Assembly: GCF_003026815.1 (NCBI RefSeq)
Contig: NZ_PYOG01000006.1
Coordinates: 62,001 to 126,000, forward strand
Length of the DNA: 64,000 nucleotides
Direction: 5' to 3'
Origin: Photobacterium damselae
GTDB taxonomy: Bacteria > Pseudomonadota > Gammaproteobacteria > Enterobacterales > Vibrionaceae
Notes under the pieces: model-generated
Seen by the model: the letters and a program-made list of their open reading frames with translations, nothing else
Databases searched by the model: none
Told to the model about the DNA's origin: nothing
Position numbers and translations under genes: made by a program
In this document: piece after piece, positions 45,025 to 52,942 of the stretch
Position numbering within the stretch: the stretch's first letter is position 1
How the letters are laid out: each line of letters starts with the position of its first letter

Positions 45025-45057
45025 TTTCTGCGCTAATTAGGTCAATTAGCGCAGAAA
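45025..45057. terminator. Bidirectional hairpin between the APH-fold kinase and DUF2797 genes
   Basis: TTTCTGCGCTAATT (45025-45038) and AATTAGCGCAGAAA (45044-45057) form a perfect 14-bp stem with a 5-nt loop, between two convergent stop codons. The flanks are A/T but have no long T-run. Confidence 0.7.
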
Positions 45058-45063
45058 ATAGTA

Positions 45064-45882
45064 CTAATAACTTACAATGACTTCATAACTTGTGAATTTT
45101 CGAATATTGATTACACCAGTGTCAAAAATAAGATATTGGCCTTTGATGCCTTGTAGAATACCTTCAACTACAGGGCTTTTATCAAAGTTATGAGATGTGA
45201 TTTTTGTTGGAAACTGTTCAACAGGATAATGAATATCTTGGCTTTCTGTCGAAAGATACTCTATTGCATCATCACCGTATTGTTCGGTAATCGCCAACAA
45301 TTCCTTTTGGATTTCAGGAAGTAATTGCTCTGAGTAAGACTTTAGATCCAACTGGTTATTATTTCCTTTCAACATATTGCGCCAGTTGGTTTTATCTGCA
45401 ACAAATTTTGCTAATGCAATTTCCACCAAACCAGAAATATGACGGTTTTTAACTTTTAAAATGGTTAGGCCTTGTGTTGCACCCTGATCAATCCAACGAG
45501 TTGGTATTTGAGTATAGCGTGTAATGCCAACTTTCAAAGCTGACGTATTAGATAAGTAGACATAATGAGGCACCATACAATTATCTTCACCCCAGCTCGG
45601 TTCACGACATGTACCTTGAGCATAGTGGCATGTTTCAGGCTTCATAATACACATATCGCAGCTAGCGAGCTTTTTCATACATGGGAAGCAATGGCCTTGT
45701 GAGTAGCTCTTTTTAGTTGTTTTGCCACAAGAGCTACAAATAATTTTTCCTGTATGAGTGAGCGTGATCGTTTTACCAATTAATGAATTTAATACGATTT
45801 CGTTATCACCCACTAAGAGAGAATAATTTACATTCTGCTCTAGAGTGGACTTCATTTTTTTCAGTGTACCTTGTACTTGCAT
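45064..45882 (-). CDS. DUF2797 family protein
   Basis: A 272-residue protein of unknown function. The central part has a cysteine cluster (CSSCGKTTKKSYSQGHCFPCMKK, then CDMCIMKPETCHYAQGTC, about 46-93) that could bind zinc in two knuckles, followed by HYVYLSNTSALKVGITR, which resembles a GIY-YIG-like core and is typical of DUF2797. Role unknown. The start codon lies only 16 bases after the T-run of the terminator that follows the upstream regulator gene, leaving no room for a separate promoter between them. An internal Met at residue 10 is an alternative start. Confidence 0.8.
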   Translation of the reverse strand: MQVQGTLKKMKSTLEQNVNYSLLVGDNEIVLNSLIGKTITLTHTGKIICSSCGKTTKKSYSQGHCFPCMKKLASCDMCIMKPETCHYAQGTCREPSWGEDNCMVPHYVYLSNTSALKVGITRYTQIPTRWIDQGATQGLTILKVKNRHISGLVEIALAKFVADKTNWRNMLKGNNNQLDLKSYSEQLLPEIQKELLAITEQYGDDAIEYLSTESQDIHYPVEQFPTKITSHNFDKSPVVEGILQGIKGQYLIFDTGVINIRKFTSYEVIVSY

Positions 45883-45897
45883 GACATTTACTCATAT

Positions 45898-45927
45898 AAA
45901 AACGCCCAAGTTTTCAGCTTGGGCGTT
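45898..45927 (-). terminator. Intrinsic terminator after the ToxR-like gene, abutting the DUF2797 start
   Basis: AACGCCCAAG (45901-45910) and CTTGGGCGTT (45918-45927) form a perfect 10-bp stem, followed on the minus strand by five T. It lies 3 bases after the regulator stop codon and 16 before the DUF2797 ATG. Confidence 0.88.
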
Positions 45928-45930
45928 ATG

Positions 45931-47217
45931 CTATTTTTTAGTTGCTTGGGCGACCGATGACCTAAAGAGTTCCGTGACTTTTTGACTGTTATTTACCCAG
46001 TATAAGCCACGAGAAGCTGAGAGCATCAAATCTAAATAATCTTGATGATAGAGTAAATAGGTATGATTAACACTCAGTGCATTATGCTTATTTTTTAAAT
46101 TAATTTCGTTGTTTAATGCAATGGATTTATTTTTATTAATATTTAGACCATCATCGGCGTAGGCCCAGTGATACATTTCTGGTTCTATGCGAGTTGTGGC
46201 AATAAACTGGGATCTAGATGGATCGATAGTAACCGCGGCTGCTCGGATAGACAATGCATGGTGATAGTCACTATTTTTTTCAGTAATAAATGACATAAAT
46301 GAGTAGTTCATTTCGCCATCTTCTTCCTTTGAAATGTAATAGTGAGTTACCTTAGATTTTATACCCGATCCATCCATGTAGTTGGTAAATACTTGAGCGG
46401 TTGGCTCTCGAGATAATTCCGTTTGAATAATTGGGGTATCTCTAAATATCTTGCCTTGTTCACTCGATAGCTTGGCAAAAGCGGGCCACTTTTCCGGTGA
46501 GATTCTATATGAAAAATCTGTTTTAGGAATACAGCGATTAGAATTATCTTCTGTTCTGCACCAGGCAACAGAATAAGCACCACTCATATTTTTATACATG
46601 TAGATAATACGATTTTTGATCGTACTTTTATCAAAAATTTCTACATTATCTTGATAGATGGAATCAGCCTTTTGTTCAAGATCTGCAAGATCGGCTGCGT
46701 TTAACGCGATATACGTGATCTTATTGGTTCCGATCGTTTCTTGTTTTACTTCAAAGGTCGGGATATTAGGATCTTTATTTAAGTAAAACCAAGATACAGA
46801 CCCCAACATAATTGCTACTGTACTGACGGCTAATGCAGGTTTTATCCATGTTTTTTCAGCTACACTTTGTTCTTGTTCTTGCTGTGATAGCGATACAGTT
46901 TCTCGTTGGAAATCTCTAATTTGATAACCGACACGAGGTAGCGTTTCGATGATATCGCCTTTTTGTTGCTCTTGTAATTTTACGCGAAGTGCGCGAATAA
47001 TCTGAAATAAAGAGGCTTCAGTAACGATGCGATCAGGCCAACCAACTTTTAAGAGTTCTTCTTTGGTTACTGGTCGCTGATGGTTGTCAATCAGAAAAGT
47101 TAGAATGTATTGTTCGGAAAGATTTAACTTTTGAGTTGAATCATCTGCCTTGAGCATTCCCTGACTTGGGATATAGCATACATCCGTTTTAAACTTTATC
47201 TGCTCAACTGTTGGCAT
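45931..47217 (-). CDS. ToxR/CadC-like membrane-bound transcriptional regulator
   Basis: A one-component regulator of 428 residues. An OmpR/PhoB-type winged helix occupies about 1-110 (KLNLSEQYILTFLIDN, the turn KEELLKVGWPDRIVTEASLFQIIRALRVKLQ, and IETLPRVGYQI). One TM helix follows at about 131-151 (PALAVSTVAIMLGSVSWFYL), then a periplasmic domain of about 270 residues with one cysteine pair (WCRTEDNSNRC) that could form a disulfide. This is the ToxR/CadC/TcpP layout, but the sensor domain is unlike any I recognise, so signal and targets are unknown. No ToxS-like partner follows. Confidence 0.88.
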   Translation of the reverse strand: MPTVEQIKFKTDVCYIPSQGMLKADDSTQKLNLSEQYILTFLIDNHQRPVTKEELLKVGWPDRIVTEASLFQIIRALRVKLQEQQKGDIIETLPRVGYQIRDFQRETVSLSQQEQEQSVAEKTWIKPALAVSTVAIMLGSVSWFYLNKDPNIPTFEVKQETIGTNKITYIALNAADLADLEQKADSIYQDNVEIFDKSTIKNRIIYMYKNMSGAYSVAWCRTEDNSNRCIPKTDFSYRISPEKWPAFAKLSSEQGKIFRDTPIIQTELSREPTAQVFTNYMDGSGIKSKVTHYYISKEEDGEMNYSFMSFITEKNSDYHHALSIRAAAVTIDPSRSQFIATTRIEPEMYHWAYADDGLNINKNKSIALNNEINLKNKHNALSVNHTYLLYHQDYLDLMLSASRGLYWVNNSQKVTELFRSSVAQATKK

Positions 47218-47599
47218 TTAGAACTCTTCCTATAAAAATCATTACGATAGTAGTCTACCATGAAACAAAACGATTGAGTATTTACGTTAATGTTAAACGA
47301 ATGATTAATCACACTAATATTATGTAACAATGTTTGTATCTGTATGATATTGAAAGGAATGGTTTTATATGCTTTAGCTATATGTCTATAAAATCACATT
47401 TACAGACCAAGTTTTGTATAAATTTTATCCGGAAATGACAGTTTTTTGACAATGGCAAATAGAAGATTTAACGGAGCTATGAATCTCTGTTTTATATGTT
47501 TATTGCTAATTAATCTTTACAGGTCTAATTATATTCCTCTTGGGGATAATAAAGGAGTGGCAATCGCACTCCTTTGCATAACTGTAATCAATATGTTGA
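47218..47599. other. 382-base intergenic region
   Basis: Contains the upstream region of the ToxR-like gene and the terminator of the 150-residue hypothetical gene (47551-47575). No supported ORF or RNA. A 52-codon plus-strand ORF from 47452 has no ribosome binding site and runs through the terminator. Confidence 0.5.
47551..47575 (-). terminator. Terminator of the 150-residue hypothetical gene
   Basis: AAAGGAGTG (47551-47559) and CACTCCTTT (47567-47575) form a perfect 9-bp stem 25 bases after the stop codon. On the minus strand the stem ends in TTT and continues ATTAT. Confidence 0.65.
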
Positions 47600-48052
47600 T
47601 TATTTTTTGAAGATTTCTTGGAATTCGCGTTTCATTGGTGGATTTTGACGCGCTTTCTTAAGCTGTTTTGCAAGATCTTTTACGCAGTTATGTAGAACTT
47701 TATCTAACATGGTTGCTTTGTAGTTTGCTTGCTCTTCTGCGCCCATATCTTCAGGAAATTCAGTTTCTTGCATTTCACCTAAGAAATCCACACCTGAATA
47801 TGTTTGGCTAAGAGCAACTAGAGCATGAAACTGCTCAAAGTTATCCAAAACATTTTGAGCACTTTTAGGTAGTGCATTCCATACTTCTAGAGTAGTAGGC
47901 TCAGATACTTTATATACGTTAATTAGCATATCATGAAGTTCTGCAGGCACTTCTTCAACTTCAATGATTTTGCGTAGTTCTGGTGAACAGTCATCTAATG
48001 TAAATTGAACTTCTTCAATTACTTGTTCGTCTTTTTTTTCGATATCAGACAT
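47600..48052 (-). CDS. Conserved-looking hypothetical acidic protein
   Basis: A 150-residue soluble protein with an acidic N-terminus (MSDIEKKDEQVIEEV) and a basic C-terminus (KQLKKARQNPPMKREFQEIFKK). It is predicted helical, with no signal peptide or membrane segment. The coding pattern is regular and the gene has its own terminator, so it is probably real. I recognise no family and no role. Monocistronic, divergent from yceH. Confidence 0.7.
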   Translation of the reverse strand: MSDIEKKDEQVIEEVQFTLDDCSPELRKIIEVEEVPAELHDMLINVYKVSEPTTLEVWNALPKSAQNVLDNFEQFHALVALSQTYSGVDFLGEMQETEFPEDMGAEEQANYKATMLDKVLHNCVKDLAKQLKKARQNPPMKREFQEIFKK

Positions 48053-48351
48053 CGTATTTTCCTACCACTAAATGTTATGAGGATGGGAATCGTATAGAGA
48101 TCACTTTAAATGTCAACAGATGATGGCATTTAAACTGAATGCTTGATAGTAAATTGATCACGAAACCAAACGGAATATGCTAATAACTGTGGATATTTTC
48201 GACACTTGATGGTTTAGGATCTTGCTCATTGATCGGTTCATGCTAATCTGCCTAAGAACGATACCGTACTATACTCATATTACTTAATTACGCATTCGTT
48301 GAGTTGAATTCGGTATCTCATATAGTGGTCAATAAAGGTTAAAAGAAGAGC

Positions 48352-49008
48352 ATGGATATTAATTTTTCACAGAATGAAGCTCGTATTATTGGTTGTTTAC
48401 TCGAAAAAGAAGTAACTACTCCTGATCAGTATCCACTTACTCTTAATGCATTAACAACTGCCTGTAACCAAAAAACCAACCGAGAGCCAGTATTAGCGCT
48501 AACAGAAGCTGAGGTAATGGATTCGGTTGAAGAATTAAAAGAAAAACGTTTAATCAATGAATTGGTTGGCTTTGGAAGTCGAGTTCCTAAGTATAAGCAT
48601 CGATTTTGTAATACTGAGTTTGGTTCTCTGCAATTCTCTAAACAAGAGTTTGCTGTAATCTGTGTTCTGTTACTTCGAGGACCACAAACTGCTGGCGAAT
48701 TAAGAACAAGAACAAATCGTCTATGTGATTTTAAAGATGTAAAAGAAGCAGAAGAAGTATTAACTAAGTTAGCAGAGCACGAGAAGGGACCTTATGTTGT
48801 AAAATTGCCTAAAGAGCCAGGAAAGCGAGACTGTCGATATATGCATCTATTTAGTGGTGAGGTTGATATCAGCACGCTCGCAGCATCGACTTCAGTTTCT
48901 AATTCTTCAGCCAGCTCATCTCGAATCGAGCAACTTGAACTTGAGGTACAGGCATTAAAGCAAGAATTGGCAGAATTAAAAGAAACAGTACAAATGTTAA
49001 CAGAATAA
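48352..49008 (+). CDS. yceH: YceH/DUF480 family protein
   Basis: A 218-residue cytoplasmic protein of unknown biochemical role. It shows the DUF480 start [27 protein letters not shown] and the second winged-helix-like repeat [19 protein letters not shown] (about 120-138). Structures of the family contain two winged-helix domains, suggesting nucleic-acid or protein binding. The C-terminal 40 residues ([21 protein letters not shown]) are a leucine-zipper-like coiled coil. GGTTAAAAGAAGAG precedes the ATG. It ends at a terminator. Confidence 0.92.
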   Translation: MDINFSQNEARIIGCLLEKEVTTPDQYPLTLNALTTACNQKTNREPVLALTEAEVMDSVEELKEKRLINELVGFGSRVPKYKHRFCNTEFGSLQFSKQEFAVICVLLLRGPQTAGELRTRTNRLCDFKDVKEAEEVLTKLAEHEKGPYVVKLPKEPGKRDCRYMHLFSGEVDISTLAASTSVSNSSASSSRIEQLELEVQALKQELAELKETVQMLTE

Positions 49009-49036
49009 CCATAGCCAATACTTGTTTATGTTGATT

Positions 49037-49066
49037 AATAGGTCGTAATATCGGCCTATTTTATTT
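49037..49066 (+). terminator. Intrinsic terminator after yceH
   Basis: AATAGGTCG (49037-49045) pairs with CGGCCTATT (49052-49060) with one G-U pair, followed by TTATTTAT. Confidence 0.75.
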
Positions 49067-49164
49067 ATCGATTTTTAGTCTAGGCCTAGAAGAGATTCTC
49101 ACTCTATCTAACTATTATATAGATATATAGAACTCAGATATGACTCTTGTGATGAAGTTGTAAA

Positions 49165-49482
49165 ATGAATGAATATCAAGAAGATAAGATAAAAATAGCA
49201 CCTTCATGGTGGGTCTATTTGATTAGAACACAGCAAAATTCTTTGTATTGTGGTGTAACGACTAATATTGAACGTCGCTTTCATGAACATCAATTTACAG
49301 CAAAGGGGGCGAAGTACTTAAAGGGAAAAGGGCCTCTTCAACTTGCGTGGTATAGCGAAATTGGTGATAAAAAATGTGCTATGCAATATGAATATCGGAT
49401 CAAAAAATTATCGAAATTACATAAAGAACAGTTAGTCGAAGGTATAAAAACGCTAGATATGTTAATTCCGAATATGGATTAA
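49165..49482 (+). CDS. GIY-YIG nuclease superfamily protein (YhbQ/UPF0213-like)
   Basis: A 105-residue single-domain protein with the GIY-YIG core: WWVYLIRTQQNSLYCGVTTNIERRFHEHQ (about 14-42), in which VYL and YCGV are the two halves and the Arg of NIERR is the conserved catalytic-site arginine. A downstream Glu (QYEYRIKKL) completes the site. Length and layout match YhbQ-type stand-alone domains, of poorly defined function, possibly DNA repair. Single gene. Confidence 0.88.
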   Translation: MNEYQEDKIKIAPSWWVYLIRTQQNSLYCGVTTNIERRFHEHQFTAKGAKYLKGKGPLQLAWYSEIGDKKCAMQYEYRIKKLSKLHKEQLVEGIKTLDMLIPNMD

Positions 49483-49621
49483 ATTCGTTTTATTCTCAGT
49501 GAGTTTCCTCTATTATCCTTTCCTTATTTCTGCACTATCAGCCGATTGGCATCATTAATGCACGTGTTTTCGTATCTTGGTGTCTGTATTAAAAGGCAAA
49601 ATTATTATAAAGGTGGCCATT

Positions 49622-50161
49622 ATGGCTCTTAAAGCAACTGTATATAAAGCGCATATCAATGTGGCAGATATGGATCGTCATGTTTATCTTGATGTTAACC
49701 ATACTGTCGCGTGTCATCCATCAGAAACTATTCAACGCTTTATGCTACGCATTTTAGCTTGGGGGCTAAATGCCGATGAGAACCTTAAATTTACAAAAGG
49801 TTTATGTGATACTGATGAGCCTGATCTATGGATTGTAAATTACAGTGATGAGATTGAGCTTTGGGTTGAGTTAGGTCTTCCAGACGAAAAACGTCTACGT
49901 AAGGCCTCTCATAAAGCACAAAAAGTGATTTTATTTGCTTATGACAACAATGCGGCAACTATTTGGTGGCAACAGAATCAAAATAAGATTAACACACTTG
50001 ATAATGTGTCGGTTGTATTTATAAATGATCAGACTTTAGTAGAGTTAGAGCAGGTTGCTGAGCGATCAATGCAGCTACAGTTGACCATTGAAGGTGAACA
50101 AGCGTGGTTGAGTAGCGACAAAGGCAACGTGACTATTATTCCGGAGTGGTGGAAACGCTAA
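49622..50161 (+). CDS. yaeQ: YaeQ family protein
   Basis: A 179-residue protein matching E. coli YaeQ (181) from its first residues (MALKATVYKAHINVADMDRHVYLD) through ETIQRFMLRILAW, KGLCDTDEPDLW, ELGLPDE and IWWQQNQNK. The ATG at 49622 is chosen over an upstream in-frame ATG (49577) because AAAGGTGG ends five bases before it and homology begins there. The YaeQ fold is a variant of the PD-(D/E)XK nuclease fold; cellular role not settled. It is followed closely by the YdcF-like gene on the same strand, possibly cotranscribed. Confidence 0.93.
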   Translation: MALKATVYKAHINVADMDRHVYLDVNHTVACHPSETIQRFMLRILAWGLNADENLKFTKGLCDTDEPDLWIVNYSDEIELWVELGLPDEKRLRKASHKAQKVILFAYDNNAATIWWQQNQNKINTLDNVSVVFINDQTLVELEQVAERSMQLQLTIEGEQAWLSSDKGNVTIIPEWWKR

Positions 50162-50245
50162 ATTTGATATATTTAGTGTGATTCTCAAGTAATCTTATGA
50201 TGCTTGGATCTATGCCACTGCTTGGTAAACAAAAGGAGATATGCA

Positions 50246-50893
50246 GTGGCAGATAGGTTGTATCAACATGCTCAAACAATCTGGGATTATCATGTTTTAA
50301 ACCATAATTTAAAACCAGCAGATTGTATTGTTGTTTTAGGTAGTAACGATGTTCGAGTTGCAGAGCGAGCAGCAGAGCTTTTTCATCTTGGTTTGAGCTC
50401 TAAAGTCTTATTTTCTGGTGGGGTAGGCGAGTTAACCCAAAATATGTTTGATTGCTCTGAAGCGGAAGCTTTTGCCAGTATTGCTATGTCGCTAGGTGTA
50501 CCTCAAGACGCAATACTAATTGAAAGTCGCTCAACAAATACAGGAGAGAATATTCTCTTTTCTCAGCAGTTGTTCGATCAAGAAAGAATAAATCCTCAGT
50601 CTATTCTTTTAGTGCAAAAGCCATTTATGGAAAGAAGGGCTTTTGCAACGGCTCAAGTTTATTGGGCAAATAAGAATTTACAAGTTACATCACCGCGACT
50701 CTCTTTTGGTGATTATCCAAATGAAATTCTCTCATTTCCCGATATTGTTAATGTGATGCTTGGCGACTTGCAACGTATTGATGAATATCCAGCGTTAGGG
50801 TATTCCGTTAAACAAGATATTCCATTAGACGTATGGCATGCTTATGAACAATTGGTTGCACTAGGGTTTAATGGTCACTTATTAAAGAAATAA
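50246..50893 (+). CDS. YdcF/DUF218-like protein, GTG start
   Basis: A 215-residue soluble DUF218 (YdcF-type, SAM-binding-fold) protein: CIVVLGSNDVRVAERAAELF, SSKVLFSGGVGEL, ESRSTNTGENILFS and SILLVQKPFMERRAFAT are the conserved DUF218 blocks. I place the start at the GTG at 50246 (VADRLYQHAQ) because AAAAGGAG at 50231-50237 is well spaced for it. The upstream in-frame ATG at 50204 has no ribosome binding site, and the ATG at 50241 is out of frame. Function of the family is uncertain; E. coli YdcF binds S-adenosylmethionine. It ends before a bidirectional hairpin. Confidence 0.85.
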   Translation: MADRLYQHAQTIWDYHVLNHNLKPADCIVVLGSNDVRVAERAAELFHLGLSSKVLFSGGVGELTQNMFDCSEAEAFASIAMSLGVPQDAILIESRSTNTGENILFSQQLFDQERINPQSILLVQKPFMERRAFATAQVYWANKNLQVTSPRLSFGDYPNEILSFPDIVNVMLGDLQRIDEYPALGYSVKQDIPLDVWHAYEQLVALGFNGHLLKK

Positions 50894-50972
50894 AGATCTT
50901 ACTCCTTGGCCACGACAGAATTTAAAGCCTTATCACTGATTCCTACATCTTGAAGTCACTTGGACATATATT

Positions 50973-51009
50973 AAAATAGAGCAAATACAGTCAGTACTTG
51001 CTCTATTTT
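50973..51009. terminator. Bidirectional terminator between the YdcF-like and DsbA-like genes
   Basis: AAAATAGAGCAA (50973-50984) and TTGCTCTATTTT (50998-51009) form a perfect 12-bp stem with T-rich ends on both strands, between convergent genes. Confidence 0.82.
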
Positions 51010-51056
51010 AGTAAGCGGCTTTTATACTCTTTCAAACAAAAAGAGTGCTATGGAGC

Positions 51057-51842
51057 TTACTTTGTTTTTGCTGTTAGATCTGCAATTGCATTTTTTAGGC
51101 CTTGAGGGTCAAAGCCATTAATTACTTTTACATTGTCTTTATTTGCATTTTCAGTCGGCATAACGATAAGTGCAGGGGTGCCTTGGAAACCAAGTTCACT
51201 AAACAGTTTAAAGTTCTGCATAAAGCTATTGTCTAAATTCATCTTAGTGGTATCTACACCAACAGATTTCGCTGCTGTATCAACATCTACCTTAGTTAGA
51301 TTACCTTCATCTTTACGCGTTGCAAAAATAGCATTGTGGTACTGTTCGTAAGCAGCACTGCCTTTCTGTTCAAAGATCCAATTACCCATATCTGCAGCAT
51401 ATTTAGATGCTTCCCAACGGTTAGCAAAAATAGGTGTCTCTTTGAAGATAAATCTAACATTTGGATTTGCTTTCTGTAGCTCTTTAACAACAGGCGCAAT
51501 TTTAGAACAATACATGCATTGGTAATCAAAGAATTCAATAACATTTACTTTTGCATCTTTAGGTCCAACAAATGGGGTCGCTTTATCATTAATTAGTTTA
51601 TCGGTATTTTGGATAATGGCACTGACTGCTGCTTGTTGCTGTTGCTCCATCTGTTGTTTTTGAAGAGTCTCAGATGCTTTAACCAAGATTTCTGGGTGAG
51701 CGATAATATAGTCACTCGCAATTTTTTCGATCTGTGCTTTCTGTGCTGAAGAGAAATCAGCAGATGAAGCATTGTTCGCTTGGCTATCGTTACAACCCGT
51801 TAAAGCGGCAGTAATAAATAATGGTAGAAGATACTTTTTCAT
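51057..51842 (-). CDS. DsbA-like thioredoxin-fold lipoprotein (Com1/ScsC type)
   Basis: A 261-residue periplasm-facing thiol-disulfide oxidoreductase. It begins with a lipoprotein signal with lipobox LTGC (Cys17). A helical N-terminal extension rich in Gln (QKQQMEQQQQ, about 61-70) precedes a DsbA-like domain with active site C109-MY-C112 (FFDYQCMYCSKIAPVV) and the cis-Pro loop GFQGTPALIV near residue 220. The N-terminal helix resembles that of Com1/ScsC/BdbD-type proteins, some of which oligomerise and act as isomerases. Oxidase or isomerase activity cannot be decided. Monocistronic between a terminator and a 300-base gap. Confidence 0.9.
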   Translation of the reverse strand: MKKYLLPLFITAALTGCNDSQANNASSADFSSAQKAQIEKIASDYIIAHPEILVKASETLQKQQMEQQQQAAVSAIIQNTDKLINDKATPFVGPKDAKVNVIEFFDYQCMYCSKIAPVVKELQKANPNVRFIFKETPIFANRWEASKYAADMGNWIFEQKGSAAYEQYHNAIFATRKDEGNLTKVDVDTAAKSVGVDTTKMNLDNSFMQNFKLFSELGFQGTPALIVMPTENANKDNVKVINGFDPQGLKNAIADLTAKTK

Positions 51843-52149
51843 TTGAAACCTTGAGCAGAATAGATAAGTGATTTACGTATTAGAAAAGAGCAAAAGCTAA
51901 AGTTCCATAACTTTGTTGTAAGTTATTTGAAATGAGCATAAGGTCGCTTTTTTTTATTTATTACTTTAAATGTATCTTATTGATTATTAGGTGAATTCTA
52001 TTGTTGTTTTTAGGGTCTCTTTCCTGTGTAGCATTAAACAAAAACTTAAATTCCATATAGGGAATACTGCAGATGTGATTGATGTCGCTTTTTTCATCAC
52101 TCAAGTTACGTAATTTTAATCACACCTTGTTATATAAAACATTCTTATT
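51843..52149. other. 307-base intergenic region upstream of aphA
   Basis: Divergent promoter region for the DsbA-like and acid phosphatase genes. An A/T-rich TTATATAAAAC element lies about 10 bases before the aphA ATG, which has no evident Shine-Dalgarno sequence. I see no terminator or RNA gene. Confidence 0.45.
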
Positions 52150-52875
52150 ATGAATAAATCCTTTTTATCGTTAGTGCTTGGAACCGTATTGGCGAGTTCT
52201 TTTGTTATTGGTAGTGCATATGCTGATCCAAAATTAGCAGGTACTGAAACGGGCTACAGTTCAACTCAATTAATGCAAATGGGCGAACAACAGGCAAAAC
52301 TTCATTGGGTTTCGGTTGCGGATATCGAAAAAAGCTTAGAAGGCAAGCCACCTATGGCAGTAGGCTTCGATATTGATGATACTGTTTTATTCAGTTCGCC
52401 AGGTTTTTATCATGGGCAGCAAGTATTTTCGCCAAATGGCTACTCTTATTTAAAAAATCAGAAATTCTGGAATAAGATGAACTGTGAATGGGATGTATTC
52501 AGCTTACCTAAAGATATTGGTAAAGAATTGATTGCTATGCACCAAAAACGAGGTGATAGCATTTACTTTATTACTGGTCGAGATCCATCAACATGTAAAG
52601 AAATTACATCCGACTATTTACAAAAAGTATTTAATATTAAGCATATGAATCCAGTTGTTTTTGCGGGTTCTAGTAAAACAGAATATACCAAGACTAAATA
52701 CATCAAAGATAACCATATCAAACTTTATTATGGTGATTCTGATGGTGATATTATCTCAGCTCGTCATGCAGGAGCTGAAGGTATTCGAATTATTCGAGCG
52801 TCAAATTCAAGCTATAAACCAATTGCACAAAACGGTATTTATGGTGAGAAAGTGGTAGAAAATTCACAATATTAA
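52150..52875 (+). CDS. aphA: Class B acid phosphatase AphA (periplasmic)
   Basis: A HAD-superfamily phosphomonoesterase/phosphotransferase of the periplasm, 241 residues against 237 in E. coli. A signal peptide covers about 1-25 (ending SAYA). The HAD motifs are FDIDDTV with nucleophile D74 and D76 (motif I), FITGRD (motif II), the lysines of KTKYIKD, and YYGDSDGDI (motif III with the metal-binding acids). It scavenges phosphate from nucleotides. It is unrelated to the Vibrio quorum-sensing regulator also called AphA. No Shine-Dalgarno sequence is visible before the only sensible start codon. Confidence 0.95.
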   Translation: MNKSFLSLVLGTVLASSFVIGSAYADPKLAGTETGYSSTQLMQMGEQQAKLHWVSVADIEKSLEGKPPMAVGFDIDDTVLFSSPGFYHGQQVFSPNGYSYLKNQKFWNKMNCEWDVFSLPKDIGKELIAMHQKRGDSIYFITGRDPSTCKEITSDYLQKVFNIKHMNPVVFAGSSKTEYTKTKYIKDNHIKLYYGDSDGDIISARHAGAEGIRIIRASNSSYKPIAQNGIYGEKVVENSQY

Positions 52876-52942
52876 TTTTCTACACGGCTTTCATCACACG
52901 GAAAATCGCTCGGTTATATAGAGTATTCTTAAAGCGGCTATT

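Noticed and set aside
47452-47610. 52-codon plus-strand ORF in the gap upstream of the ToxR-like gene
   Set aside because: No ribosome binding site; it runs through the terminator and stop codon of the opposite gene.
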